Source of the DNA: Paracoccaceae bacterium
GTDB taxonomy: Bacteria; Pseudomonadota; Alphaproteobacteria; Rhodobacterales; Rhodobacteraceae
Direction: 5' to 3'
NCBI GenBank assembly: GCA_024304985.1
Contig: JAMWZC010000002.1
Location: 248,001-312,000, forward strand
Length of the DNA: 64,000 nucleotides
In this document: positions 1 to 8,934 of the stretch, one piece after another
Position numbering within the stretch: the stretch's first letter is position 1
Layout of the letters: every line of letters begins with the position of its first letter
The notes under the pieces: generated by a model
What the model was told of the DNA's origin: nothing
What the model saw: only the letters and a program-made list of their open reading frames with translations
The model's database searches: none
Translations under genes and position numbers: made by a program

Positions 1-595
1 CCACGTCTTCCGCGCGCAGCGAGCGCTGGAAAACCTCGATGAAACCTTCCTCGGGAAAGACCAGATAAGTCATGGTTGAGTGATCCACGAGGTAGTAGTC
101 CTCGTTACCCTCACTCGGTTCCTGCTTCTGATAGAAGGTCCGATAGGCGCGGCTGGCCTCGCGCACCTGCTCGGGCGTGCCTGTCAACCCCAGCATCCGC
201 TCGTGAAGGTTGGCGGTAAAGGCATCAACCACCTCGGGTGTGTCCCGCTCCGGGTCGATCGAGATAAAGACCGGCTTCACCATCAGACCACGTTCTTCAA
301 GGATGTCGATCGCCTCAGCATTGCGGGCGGTATCAAGCGGGCAGACATCGGGGCAGAACGTATAGCCGAAATAGATCAGCGCAGGCTGGTCGATCACCTC
401 GGCATCGGTCACGGTCGCGCCGGTTTCGTCGATCAGGGTGAAAGGGCCGCCGATCTGCGAACTGCCCCCGGCAATGGCCGTGCTGCGGCACTGGGCATAC
501 TTGTCGGGCTCTCCGGCCAGTTGCGTGTAAATATACACGCCGGCAGTCATGGCGACCACAAGACCAGCGGCACCGATGGCATAGATCCGAAGCAT
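1..595 (-). CDS. senC: SCO1/SenC/PrrC family copper-binding thioredoxin-fold protein, 3' end cut by window edge
   Basis: Read on the minus strand from an ATG at 595; 198 codons are visible and the gene runs off the left edge. An N-terminal membrane anchor or signal (about residues 3-24) is followed by a thioredoxin-like domain. It carries the family motif FCPDVCP (CxxxC copper site) and the later conserved His in VDHSTMTYL. SCO proteins deliver copper to, or reduce, the CuA site of cytochrome c oxidase. In Rhodobacterales prrC/senC lies divergent to regB/prrB and is followed by the response regulator regA, which would lie to the left of this window (inferred, not seen). Identification is firm from motifs plus context. 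Confidence 0.92.
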   Translation of the reverse strand, partial: MLRIYAIGAAGLVVAMTAGVYIYTQLAGEPDKYAQCRSTAIAGGSSQIGGPFTLIDETGATVTDAEVIDQPALIYFGYTFCPDVCPLDTARNAEAIDILEERGLMVKPVFISIDPERDTPEVVDAFTANLHERMLGLTGTPEQVREASRAYRTFYQKQEPSEGNEDYYLVDHSTMTYLVFPEEGFIEVFQRSLRAEDV

Positions 596-691
596 GGCAG
601 TTTCTCCTTTTCGCGGCAGGGCTGGCTATTCATCCGTCGGGGTGCATATTTACGACTTGAGCCTGACATGCAACGGGACGAAGGCGCACAT
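596..691. promoter_or_regulatory. Divergent senC/regB promoter region
   Basis: This 96-bp spacer separates the start codons of senC (minus) and regB (plus), so it must hold both promoters or their upstream parts. I see no convincing sigma-70 pair. In relatives this locus is redox-autoregulated, but no RegA site can be assigned here by eye. Confidence 0.4.
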
Positions 692-2089
692 ATGAGTGAT
701 AGTCAACTAGGCGTCCTCAAGGGTCACGAACGCGGGAACTGGGTGCGCCTGCGCACGATCATCCTGCTGCGCTGGGGTGCTGTCGTGGGTCAGCTTGTGG
801 CGCTTTTCGTCGCCCAGCAAGCCTACAATCTCCAGATCGAGATGGCACTCTGTCTTTTGGTGGTGAGTGTTTCGGTCATGGGCAACCTGATCGCAATGTT
901 CATCTTCCCCGAGAACAAGCGCCTGTCCGAGACCGAAAACCTGCTGATGGTCCTGTTCGATCTGCTGCAACTTGCGCTGTTGCTGTATCTGACCGGTGGT
1001 CTGCACAACCCGTTCTACATCCTGATCCTTGGACCGGTAACCGTGTCCGCATTGGTGCTTACCCTGCGATCCACGGTGTTTCTGGGGATCACAGCCATTC
1101 TGGCCGTCACCCTTCTGGCCGAATTCCATCTGCCCCTTCGCACGGATCAGGGGTTTCTGCTCCGAGTGCCGGATATCTTCGTGTTCGGCAACTGGGTGGC
1201 CATTACCATCGCCGTCGTGTTCCTCAGCTTCTACTCGCGCCGGGTGACGCAAGAGATGCACTCGATGTCCGATGCGTTGCAGGCCACGCAGATGGCACTA
1301 GCGCGCGAGCAGAAACTGACCGACCTTGGCGGGGTTGTGGCCGCCGCAGCGCATGAGTTGGGCACGCCTCTGGCCACGATCAAGCTGACAAGTGCCGAAC
1401 TGATCGAAGAACTTGAGGATTTCCCCGAGTTGCAGGAAGACGCGCGACTGATCCGCCAGCAGGCAGACAGGTGCCGGGATATTCTGCGCTCCATGGGCCG
1501 GGCCGGAAAAGACGACCTGATGCTGCGGCAAGCTCCCTTGGGCACCGTCCTGCGCGAGGCGGCGGCTCCGCACATGAACCGGGGCAAGGATATCCATTTT
1601 CAGGACGGTCAGAACAGCGAGGACAGCCAGAACCAACCAGTCGTCCTGCGCCGTCCAGACCTTGTGCACGGTCTGCGCAACCTGTTGCAGAACGGTGTTG
1701 ATTTTGCGCGGGCGAATGTCTGGGTCGAAACGACATGGGATGAAGACACGGTTTCTGTCCGGATCATGGATGACGGAATGGGTTATCCGCCCAGCATGAT
1801 GGGCCGGATTGGTGATCCCTTCATGCGTCTGCGCCGCACCGAACCTGAACGCAGCCAAAGGCCCGAATACGAAGGCATGGGTCTGGGACTGTTCATCGCC
1901 AAGACCCTGCTGGAACGGTCGGGCGCCGAGTTGAGCTTTGCCAACGGGCGCGATCCCTATCTTGTCAGTGGCGAGCAGCCCGAGAAATGCGGAGCCATTG
2001 TCGAGGTTGTCTGGCCACGCGCCAAGATCGACGCGCGCAGCGCCGAGAATGCGGTGCCAATGGGTGAAAACCAGCGCCTCGATTACTGA
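692..2089 (+). CDS. regB: Redox-sensing membrane histidine kinase RegB/PrrB (ActS)
   Basis: 465 residues, matching the family length. The open frame extends upstream to position 80, but the ATG at 692 starts at the RegB N-terminus and leaves the upstream part as an antisense shadow of senC. About six membrane helices span residues 20-182. The ubiquinone-sensing motif GGLHNPF lies at 102-108, the H-box AAHELGTP has His221, and the redox-active cysteine sits at Cys261 in ADRCRDILRSMG. The N-box (NLLQNGVDFA) and G-box (GMGLGLFIAK) complete the kinase. RegB phosphorylates RegA in response to the quinone pool and so controls respiration, photosynthesis, and nitrogen and carbon fixation genes. The divergent senC supports the call. 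Confidence 0.95.
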   Translation: MSDSQLGVLKGHERGNWVRLRTIILLRWGAVVGQLVALFVAQQAYNLQIEMALCLLVVSVSVMGNLIAMFIFPENKRLSETENLLMVLFDLLQLALLLYLTGGLHNPFYILILGPVTVSALVLTLRSTVFLGITAILAVTLLAEFHLPLRTDQGFLLRVPDIFVFGNWVAITIAVVFLSFYSRRVTQEMHSMSDALQATQMALAREQKLTDLGGVVAAAAHELGTPLATIKLTSAELIEELEDFPELQEDARLIRQQADRCRDILRSMGRAGKDDLMLRQAPLGTVLREAAAPHMNRGKDIHFQDGQNSEDSQNQPVVLRRPDLVHGLRNLLQNGVDFARANVWVETTWDEDTVSVRIMDDGMGYPPSMMGRIGDPFMRLRRTEPERSQRPEYEGMGLGLFIAKTLLERSGAELSFANGRDPYLVSGEQPEKCGAIVEVVWPRAKIDARSAENAVPMGENQRLDY

Positions 2090-2138
2090 TCCCCCGCGAC
2101 GGCCTTCTTGGTAAAGCCATCCAGCATTTCTCGCTACG

Positions 2139-2154
2139 TTAACGGGCCATTAAC
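2139..2154 (+). promoter_or_regulatory. Consensus CtrA-type box (TTAA-N7-TTAAC)
   Basis: The sequence is TTAA (2139-2142), seven bases, then TTAAC (2150-2154), which matches the alphaproteobacterial CtrA box exactly. It lies about 50 bp upstream of the PAS-protein ATG at 2204, a sensible place for a promoter element. CtrA is known to control motility and signalling genes in Rhodobacterales; binding here is inferred. Confidence 0.6.
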
Positions 2155-2203
2155 GATTTCGCGTTCAAAGTGTATTCTGCGCGATGTTGCAGGGGATAAG
2201 CGA

Positions 2204-3796
2204 ATGGATCTGCTCAGCCAACTGCAAATTGGCAGCGCCGTCACGGCGGGGCTGGTCCTGGGCACTCTGGTTCTGATCCTGCTCTTGCTGTCGGATGCCT
2301 CAAAAGTCGGTAATTCCAGTCTTGACCGTGCCGCGTCAAACGATCCTCCGGATGCCGACGTGGCTGTTTTCCTCTTCGCCGGGCACAATCTGGTGCAATC
2401 CACCAAACCGGCCGAGAGGCTTCTTGACGCTATCCGCGAGAATGCTCCGCCCGGCAACCTGGATGCTTGGCAAAACGACTGGTCCATGGTGATGCAAGCC
2501 CTGAGCCACAGGTTTGCGGACATGCCAACCTCGCCGGACATGGCAAGCAATCAGGGGCGCGTTATGCTGAAGCCCGTTCTGCAAGGTGACGGCGGGCAGC
2601 TCGTGATAGATTGGTGGGACGGACACACCCGCCTGACCCTGTCCGAATGCGGCGGGATTCCTTTTCAATCTTCCCTTCAGGACGAGGCCGGGTGGCTGCG
2701 GCAGGCCGTGACCGGCGCGCCCTATCCGATCTGGCAATCCGACAGAACCGGGCAAGTCATCTGGGCCAATACGGCCTACAGGGAGCTTGTCGCCCGCTTC
2801 AAACCTGATCCGCCGCCAGACGCCGATTGCCCTGCCTTGTTCGAGATCCCGTACACGACCGATAGCGACAGCACATCCTACCGGATGTCAGTCACTCCGC
2901 TAGGTTCAGTGCAGCCCTATTGGTTTGATGTGCGTTCGCTGCGTCTGGACACGGGATGGATGAACTATGCCACCGATGTGAATGCGGTGGTCAACGCCGA
3001 AATCGCCCAACGGAACTTTGTCCAGACGCTGACCAAGACCTTCGCACAGCTATCCATTGGCCTTGCGATCTTTGACCGCAAACGCCAGTTGGCGCTGTTC
3101 AATCCGGCACTGATCGACCTGACATCCCTGCCTGCCGAGTTTCTCAGCGCGCGACCCAATCTTTTATCGTTCTTCGACAGGCTCAGGGATCGGCAAATGA
3201 TGCCGGAACCCAAGAACTACCGGTCCTGGCGAGATCAGATCGCCGATCTGGTGGCTGCCGCGGACAATGGCCAATATCGCGAGACATGGTCCCTTCCGTC
3301 AGGATTGACCTACAGGATCAGCGGACGCCCCCATCCTGACGGCGCGGTTGCTTTCCTCTTCGAAGATATCAGCGCCGAGATTTCCCTGACCCGGCGGTTT
3401 CGGTCCCAACTCGAACTGGGTCAATCGGTGCTGAACACGCTGGATCAATCCATCGCTGTGTTCTCGCCGTCCGGCGTTCTGGCATTCTCGAATACCGCTT
3501 ACCGCCAGATGTGGGGAATCGATCCCGACAGCAGCTTTGCGGACATCTCAGTCACCGAGGCATCGCGCCATTGGCAAGCGGGCAGTCTGCCAACGCCGGT
3601 CTGGGGCGACTTGCGCGACTTTGTGGTGCAGTTCGGCGAACGCAGCGACTGGCAGGCCGATGTGACCTTGCGTGACGGTCGGAGGGTGACCTGTCAGGTC
3701 GTGCCAATGGCGGGCGGGGCCACGATGGTCATGTTCCAGACCAGCGAAACCCTTGCCGTTCCCACGCTGGGCGATCTTTTGCACAGCCCTGCCTGA
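2204..3796 (+). CDS. Membrane-anchored multi-PAS protein without a kinase or output domain
   Basis: 530 residues from the ATG at 2204, preceded by aggggata as ribosome binding site; the frame is open further upstream but without a sensible start. One membrane helix (about residues 10-28) is followed by a mixed region and three PAS-like segments, near 165-260, 276-370 (PAS_7-like, LAIFDRKRQLALFNPAL) and 405-500 (IAVFSPSGVLAFSNTAY). These segments resemble the sensory half of alphaproteobacterial hybrid kinases. The protein stops shortly after the last PAS, with no H-box, ATPase, GGDEF or EAL motifs visible. It could be an orphan sensor or adaptor that docks onto another kinase. A CtrA box upstream suggests cell-cycle or motility regulation. 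Confidence 0.75.
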   Translation: MDLLSQLQIGSAVTAGLVLGTLVLILLLLSDASKVGNSSLDRAASNDPPDADVAVFLFAGHNLVQSTKPAERLLDAIRENAPPGNLDAWQNDWSMVMQALSHRFADMPTSPDMASNQGRVMLKPVLQGDGGQLVIDWWDGHTRLTLSECGGIPFQSSLQDEAGWLRQAVTGAPYPIWQSDRTGQVIWANTAYRELVARFKPDPPPDADCPALFEIPYTTDSDSTSYRMSVTPLGSVQPYWFDVRSLRLDTGWMNYATDVNAVVNAEIAQRNFVQTLTKTFAQLSIGLAIFDRKRQLALFNPALIDLTSLPAEFLSARPNLLSFFDRLRDRQMMPEPKNYRSWRDQIADLVAAADNGQYRETWSLPSGLTYRISGRPHPDGAVAFLFEDISAEISLTRRFRSQLELGQSVLNTLDQSIAVFSPSGVLAFSNTAYRQMWGIDPDSSFADISVTEASRHWQAGSLPTPVWGDLRDFVVQFGERSDWQADVTLRDGRRVTCQVVPMAGGATMVMFQTSETLAVPTLGDLLHSPA

Positions 3797-3848
3797 CCGC
3801 AGGTCGGATGGCCCTTGCAGGCGGTGACGGTCGCGTTACTCTGCCCCG

Positions 3849-4325
3849 ATGTTGCAAGAAACCGCCCGGATCACTCTGTCCTCACCTGAACAAACCGCCG
3901 CTCTCGCGGTGCGTCTTGGTGCCCGCCTGAAACCCGGTGACACGGTGTTGCTGGAGGGTTCGATCGGTGCAGGCAAGACCCATTTCGCGCGCAGCCTGAT
4001 CCAGTCCCGCCTTGCTCTGCCCGAGGATATTCCCTCGCCGACCTTCACACTCGTGCAGACCTACGACGCGGATGGGGTCGAGATCTGGCACGCTGACCTG
4101 TATCGCCTCACATCGCCAGACGACGTCATCGAACTGGGCCTGATAGACGCCTTCGACACGGCCATCTGTCTTGTCGAGTGGCCCGACCGTCTGGGTTCGC
4201 TAGAGCCGGGAAATGCACTGAAACTACGTTTCTCGCAGGGACTGGCCGAAGATGAGCGCGAGGTATCAATGACATGGACAGCCCCCGGATGGGCGGCCCG
4301 CTTGAATGGGATTTTGCATGACTGA
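3849..4325 (+). CDS. tsaE: tRNA N6-threonylcarbamoyladenosine biosynthesis ATPase TsaE
   Basis: 158 residues, the usual size. The P-loop GSIGAGKTH is at 37-45, the switch-like SPTFTLVQ at about 63-70, and the conserved LVEWPDRLG near residue 110. TsaE is the ATPase of the TsaBDE complex that places the threonylcarbamoyl group on A37 of ANN-decoding tRNAs; its partner tsaD is in this window at 48948-50045. It starts a tight run (tsaE-amgK-murU-addB-addA) in which each gene overlaps the next by 4-25 bp, so translation is probably coupled. Confidence 0.96.
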   Translation: MLQETARITLSSPEQTAALAVRLGARLKPGDTVLLEGSIGAGKTHFARSLIQSRLALPEDIPSPTFTLVQTYDADGVEIWHADLYRLTSPDDVIELGLIDAFDTAICLVEWPDRLGSLEPGNALKLRFSQGLAEDEREVSMTWTAPGWAARLNGILHD

Positions 4326-5337
4326 TCGGAACACTCTTGCGGAAAATTTCATCGCCGGGACCGACTGGTCCGGGTCGGTGCGCAAGCCTCTGGCAGGGGA
4401 CGCCTCGAACCGCAAGTATGAACGGCTCCATCTGAACGGCAGATCCGCCGTGCTGATGGATGCGCCGCGTGAAAAGGGCGAAGATGTCGGACCTTTCATG
4501 CAGATCGCCCGCTTTCTGAAAGGTCTGGGTCTCAGCGCGCCAGAGATTCTGGCCGAGGATGCCGCGCATGGATTTCTGCTTCTCGAGGATCTGGGAGACG
4601 ACCTTTTCGCCCGCGTGATCCCACGCGAACCGGAACTGGAGCGACCGCTTTACGAGGCCGCGACAGATGCCTTGATGCACCTTCATCAGGCGACGCCACC
4701 GACAGATCTCAAGCCCTATGATCCAACCGTCATGCTGGACATGGCGGCACTCGCATGGCGTTGGTATCTGGGCGGCGCGGTGGCCGAAGACCCCGCGTCC
4801 GAGCACGCTTTTCGCGCCGCCTTCGCCCCGATCCTGCAAAAACATGCCAGCGAAACCCCGGTGCTGATCCAACGCGATTATCATGCCGAGAACCTCCTCT
4901 GGCTGCCCGACAGACAAGGCCCCGCCCGCGTGGGACTTCTGGATTTTCAGGACGCCATGAAGGGACATCCGGCCTATGATCTGGTGTCAGTGCTTCAGGA
5001 TGCGCGGCGCGATGTGCCCCCGGTGATCGAGGAGGCGATGATCGCCCGCTACATCGCGACAACAGGTCAGGACGATGCGACTTTCCGTGCGGCCTATGCC
5101 GTGCTGGGCGTGCAGCGAAATCTGCGGATTCTGGGGGTATTCGGCAGACTTTGCCTGATGGGCGGCAAACCCCATTACGTTGATCTGATCCCCCGCGTCT
5201 GGGACCTCATGCTGCGGGATCTGGAACATCCCGCCCTGTCACCCGTCGCCGATCTGATCACGGATGCCCTCCCAACGCCAACCCCCGCCATTCTGAAAAG
5301 GCTCAAGGACAAATGCGCGACGATCCCCAAGCCGTGA
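4318..5337 (+). CDS. amgK: N-acetylmuramate/N-acetylglucosamine 1-kinase (AmgK-type aminoglycoside phosphotransferase fold)
   Basis: 339 residues from the ATG at 4318, which overlaps the tsaE stop by 8 bp; an alternative ATG at 4306 would add four residues. The catalytic loop RDYHAEN (186-192) and the metal-binding LDFQD (208-212) are those of the APH/choline kinase fold. It phosphorylates the anomeric hydroxyl of MurNAc (and GlcNAc) in the cytoplasm. The directly downstream murU then activates the product to UDP-MurNAc, a recycling route that bypasses de novo synthesis and its fosfomycin-sensitive step. The tsaE-amgK-murU order is seen in Pseudomonas and alphaproteobacteria, so context strengthens an otherwise generic fold. 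Confidence 0.85.
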   Translation: MTDRNTLAENFIAGTDWSGSVRKPLAGDASNRKYERLHLNGRSAVLMDAPREKGEDVGPFMQIARFLKGLGLSAPEILAEDAAHGFLLLEDLGDDLFARVIPREPELERPLYEAATDALMHLHQATPPTDLKPYDPTVMLDMAALAWRWYLGGAVAEDPASEHAFRAAFAPILQKHASETPVLIQRDYHAENLLWLPDRQGPARVGLLDFQDAMKGHPAYDLVSVLQDARRDVPPVIEEAMIARYIATTGQDDATFRAAYAVLGVQRNLRILGVFGRLCLMGGKPHYVDLIPRVWDLMLRDLEHPALSPVADLITDALPTPTPAILKRLKDKCATIPKP

Positions 5338-6005
5338 TGCTGTTCGCGGCCGGCTTCGGCACGCGGATGGGTGCGCTGACCGCCGACCGGCCCAAACCGC
5401 TGATCCCCGTGGCGGGGCGGCCGCTGATGGATCATGCGCTGGATCTTGTCACCGCGGCGGGGATCGGGCGCAAAGTGGTCAATCTGCACTACAAGTCCCA
5501 GATGCTGGCATCACATCTGGCCGGCCAAGACATCGCACTGTCCCTTGAAACCCCCGAGATCCTCGAAACAGGGGGCGGATTGCGGCAGGCCCTCCCGCTT
5601 TTGGGCGATGGGCCGGTCTTCACGCTGAACACGGACGCAATCTGGCATGGTCCCAATCCGCTGACGCTGGCGCGGGCGGCATGGGACCCGACACGCATGG
5701 ATGCGTTGCTCGTCTGCATTCAGCCGCAATTGGCAGTGGGTCACACGGGTCGAGGCGATTTCGTTCTGGATGAAGCAGGTCGCATGACTCGCGGACCCGG
5801 CCTGATCTATGGTGGGGCGCAGATCATCAGAACCGAGGGATTGTCCAGCATCACTGACAAGGCATTTTCCCTGAATATCCTGTGGGACAGGATGCTGGCG
5901 GACGGACGGTTGTTCGGCCTCAGCTATCCGGGGCAATGGTGCGATGTGGGCCACCCCGACGGGATCGCCATGGCGGAACGGATGATCGGATACGGCGATG
6001 TTTGA
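5313..6005 (+). CDS. murU: N-acetylmuramate-1-phosphate uridylyltransferase MurU
   Basis: 230 residues. The N-terminal nucleotidyltransferase signature FAAGFGTRMG (11-20) is followed by RPKPLIPV (26-33), the UTP and sugar-phosphate binding elements of the glucose-1-phosphate thymidylyltransferase-like family. With AmgK it converts recycled MurNAc to UDP-MurNAc. It overlaps amgK by 25 bp and addB by 8 bp. Alone it could be called a generic NTP transferase; the fused context with amgK makes MurU most likely. Confidence 0.85.
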   Translation: MRDDPQAVMLFAAGFGTRMGALTADRPKPLIPVAGRPLMDHALDLVTAAGIGRKVVNLHYKSQMLASHLAGQDIALSLETPEILETGGGLRQALPLLGDGPVFTLNTDAIWHGPNPLTLARAAWDPTRMDALLVCIQPQLAVGHTGRGDFVLDEAGRMTRGPGLIYGGAQIIRTEGLSSITDKAFSLNILWDRMLADGRLFGLSYPGQWCDVGHPDGIAMAERMIGYGDV

Positions 6006-8934
6006 CTCCACGGACAAGGCCCGCGTCTTTGGTCTGCCACCGGGGGTCGATTTCCCGAAGGCTCTGGTGCAAGGCCTGATGACACGTCACGCCGGGCACC
6101 CTCCAGACGCTTTGGCCCGCGTGCAGCTGATCGTGAACACACGCCGGATGGCCCGACGGATCCGCGATCTGTTCGACGCGGGGCCAGCCCTGCTCCTGCC
6201 GCGAATCCAGCTTGTGACCGACCTTGGAGATCACGCCGATCTTGCCCGGATCGCACCAGCCGTTTCTCCGTTGCGACGCCGTTTGGAGATCTCGCAACTG
6301 GTGGCAAGGCTGCTGGATAGCCAGCCCGATCTGGCACCACGCGCCTCGCTATATGATCTGTCGGACAGCCTGGCGAACCTGCTGGACGAGATGCAGGGCG
6401 AAGGCGTCAGCCCTGACGTCATCCGCGCGCTGGACGTGACAGACCAGTCCGGTCATTGGGCGCGGGCGCAGCAATTCCTTGGGATCGTGCAGCAGTTCTT
6501 CGACGGCTCATCCGACTCACCCGACCGCGAAGCGCGCCAACGCCGGGTGATCGAAGGCTTGATCGCCCGGTGGGACCTGAACCCGCCACAGCATCCGGTG
6601 ATCGTGGCTGGATCGACCGGATCACGCGGCACGACCCGGCTGTTGATGTCTGCTGTGGCGCGCCTTCCGCAAGGGGCGATTGTCTTGCCGGGATTTGATT
6701 TCGACATGCCGGATCAGGCATGGTCCGACCTGAACGAAGCGTTGACCGCCGAGGATCATCCCCAGTTTCGTTTCCGCTTGCTGATGCGCGATATGGAGCT
6801 CGAACCGTCCGATATTCAGCGATGGTCTGACCTGCCGCCGCCATGTCCACCCCGCAACGCCGTGATGTCGCTGGCGCTCCGGCCCGCGCCCGTGACGGAT
6901 CAGTGGTTGTCCGAAGGGCCTGCCTTGCGCGATATTCCCGATGGCTTCGCGAATGTCACCCTGGTCGAAGCCCCGTCACTCAGGACCGAGGCTATGGCGA
7001 TTGCCCTGCGGTTGCGGCAGGCCGCAGAGGAGGGGATCACCGCTGCCCTGATCACTCCCGACCGGATGCTGACACGACAGGTCACCGCCGCGCTGGACCG
7101 GTGGAACATTCTGCCCGACGACAGCGCCGGGACGCCGCTGAACCTGTCACCGCCTGGCCGGTTTCTGCGGCATGTCGCGGCTCTGTTCCAGCACAGGCTG
7201 ACCGCCGAGGCGCTGATCACCCTTCTGGGCCACCCCTTGACCCATACCGGGGCCAACCGGGGCACGCATCTGCGCCTGACCCGCGAACTGGAATTGAGCA
7301 TACGCCGCTATGGCCCGCCTTTTCCCGATGCCGCGCGCCTGCGGGCTTGGGCAGCGGCGCGCAAGCAAGCGGATGCCGCGGACTGGATCGAATGGGTCAT
7401 TTCCTGCTTCATCGACAAATGCGATCCCGGCGAGAAGCCCCTGCAAGATCGCTGCGTGGCGCATGTGACCCTTGCCGAAAAGATCGCTCAAGGTGGCGAG
7501 GGCGAGGGAACGGGCACCCTGTGGGAAGAAAAACCCGGGCGCGAGGCGCGGCGCGTGGTCGATATGCTCCGACAAGAAGCCGGGTTCGGCGGCGAGATGG
7601 ACGCCACCGACTATGCCGATCTGTTCGGTGCCATCCTGTCCGGGGCCGAGGTCCGCGACCGCGACGCGCCACATCCACGCATCCTGATCTGGGGCACGCT
7701 CGAAGCGCGGGTGCAGGGCGCAGATCTGGTGATTCTGGGCGGTCTGAACGAGGGAAGCTGGCCCGAAATGCCCTCTCCAGACCCTTGGTTGAACCGCCGG
7801 ATGCGTCATGATGCGGGTCTTTTGCTGCCCGAAAGGCGGATCGGGCTGTCGGCGCATGATTTCCAGCAGGCGATCGCGGCGCCAGAGGTCTGGCTGACCC
7901 GTTCGATCCGCTCCGACGACGCGCAGACCGTCGCCTCACGCTGGCTGAACCGGATGATGAACCTTCTGGACGGCTTGCCGGATCAGGGTGGCCCGACTGC
8001 ACTCAGGAAGATGCGGGAACGCGGCGGCGCATGGCTGAATCGCGTGGCCCAACTGGAAACGCCCATACGCCAGAAGCCAGCGGTCCGGCCATCCCCCCGC
8101 CCGCCGGTTACGGCGCGGCCGAAACAGCTTTCGGTGACCGAGATCAAACGCCTGATCCGCGACCCTTACGCGATCTATGCCCGGCATGTTCTGGGTCTGC
8201 GGCCCCTCGACAGTCTGATGCAGGCACCCGACGCCTTGCTGCGGGGTATCGTGACCCATGATGTTCTCGAAACTTTCATCAAAACGGTCCGCGATGACCC
8301 GGATAGCCTGACCGAAGACCGTCTGATGACTCTGGCAGAGGCCATTCTTGCGCAGAATGTGCCTTGGCCCGAAATGCGTGTGCTGTGGAAAACGCGCTTG
8401 GCCCGCGCTGCCCCGTGGTTCGTCAGTAGTGAGAAGGACCGCCGCGCCGCCGCCCTGCCAATCCTGTTCGAACAGAAGGGTGCGGCAGAGCTGCCAGAGC
8501 TTGGCTTCACCCTGACGGTCAAAGCTGATCGGATTGATCAGGACGACACCGGCGCGCTGCATATCTACGACTACAAGACCGGCAGCCTGCCCTCCAAGGA
8601 TGAGCAGCGCTATTTCGACAAGCAGTTGCTGCTCGAGGCCGCGATGGCGGAACGCGGCGCGTTTCTTGGGCTTGATCCTGCCCCCGTTGCGAAAGCCGCC
8701 TATATCGGTGTCGGCAGCACGCGAAAGGAACAACTCGCCCCTCTGGACGAGGAGCCGCCGGAAAAGGTCTGGCAGGAGTTCGCAGCCCTGATCAGAGCCT
8801 ATTCCAGCCCGAAGCAGGGTTACACCTCGCGCCGCGCCGTGTTCAAAGAGGCCGATAAAGGCGATTACGATCAACTGGCCCGCTTTGGCGAATGGGATGC
8901 CACACAGGACCCGACGCCCGAGGATCTGACATGA
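5998..8934 (+). CDS. addB: Double-strand break repair protein AddB (helicase-nuclease subunit)
   Basis: 978 residues, typical of alphaproteobacterial AddB. The C-terminal PD-(D/E)XK nuclease has its core at about residue 857 (YDYKTGSLP), preceded by DRIDQDD. The N-terminal two thirds resemble an inactivated UvrD-like fold (for example GLNEGSWPEM near 580). AddB pairs with AddA, whose ATG overlaps the addB stop (ATGA at 8931-8934), to resect DNA ends for RecA loading. The gene overlaps murU by 8 bp. Confidence 0.93.
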   Translation: MFDSTDKARVFGLPPGVDFPKALVQGLMTRHAGHPPDALARVQLIVNTRRMARRIRDLFDAGPALLLPRIQLVTDLGDHADLARIAPAVSPLRRRLEISQLVARLLDSQPDLAPRASLYDLSDSLANLLDEMQGEGVSPDVIRALDVTDQSGHWARAQQFLGIVQQFFDGSSDSPDREARQRRVIEGLIARWDLNPPQHPVIVAGSTGSRGTTRLLMSAVARLPQGAIVLPGFDFDMPDQAWSDLNEALTAEDHPQFRFRLLMRDMELEPSDIQRWSDLPPPCPPRNAVMSLALRPAPVTDQWLSEGPALRDIPDGFANVTLVEAPSLRTEAMAIALRLRQAAEEGITAALITPDRMLTRQVTAALDRWNILPDDSAGTPLNLSPPGRFLRHVAALFQHRLTAEALITLLGHPLTHTGANRGTHLRLTRELELSIRRYGPPFPDAARLRAWAAARKQADAADWIEWVISCFIDKCDPGEKPLQDRCVAHVTLAEKIAQGGEGEGTGTLWEEKPGREARRVVDMLRQEAGFGGEMDATDYADLFGAILSGAEVRDRDAPHPRILIWGTLEARVQGADLVILGGLNEGSWPEMPSPDPWLNRRMRHDAGLLLPERRIGLSAHDFQQAIAAPEVWLTRSIRSDDAQTVASRWLNRMMNLLDGLPDQGGPTALRKMRERGGAWLNRVAQLETPIRQKPAVRPSPRPPVTARPKQLSVTEIKRLIRDPYAIYARHVLGLRPLDSLMQAPDALLRGIVTHDVLETFIKTVRDDPDSLTEDRLMTLAEAILAQNVPWPEMRVLWKTRLARAAPWFVSSEKDRRAAALPILFEQKGAAELPELGFTLTVKADRIDQDDTGALHIYDYKTGSLPSKDEQRYFDKQLLLEAAMAERGAFLGLDPAPVAKAAYIGVGSTRKEQLAPLDEEPPEKVWQEFAALIRAYSSPKQGYTSRRAVFKEADKGDYDQLARFGEWDATQDPTPEDLT

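Noticed and set aside
80-691. Upstream extension of the regB frame to position 80
   Set aside because: It is the antisense shadow of senC; RegB homology begins at the ATG at 692.
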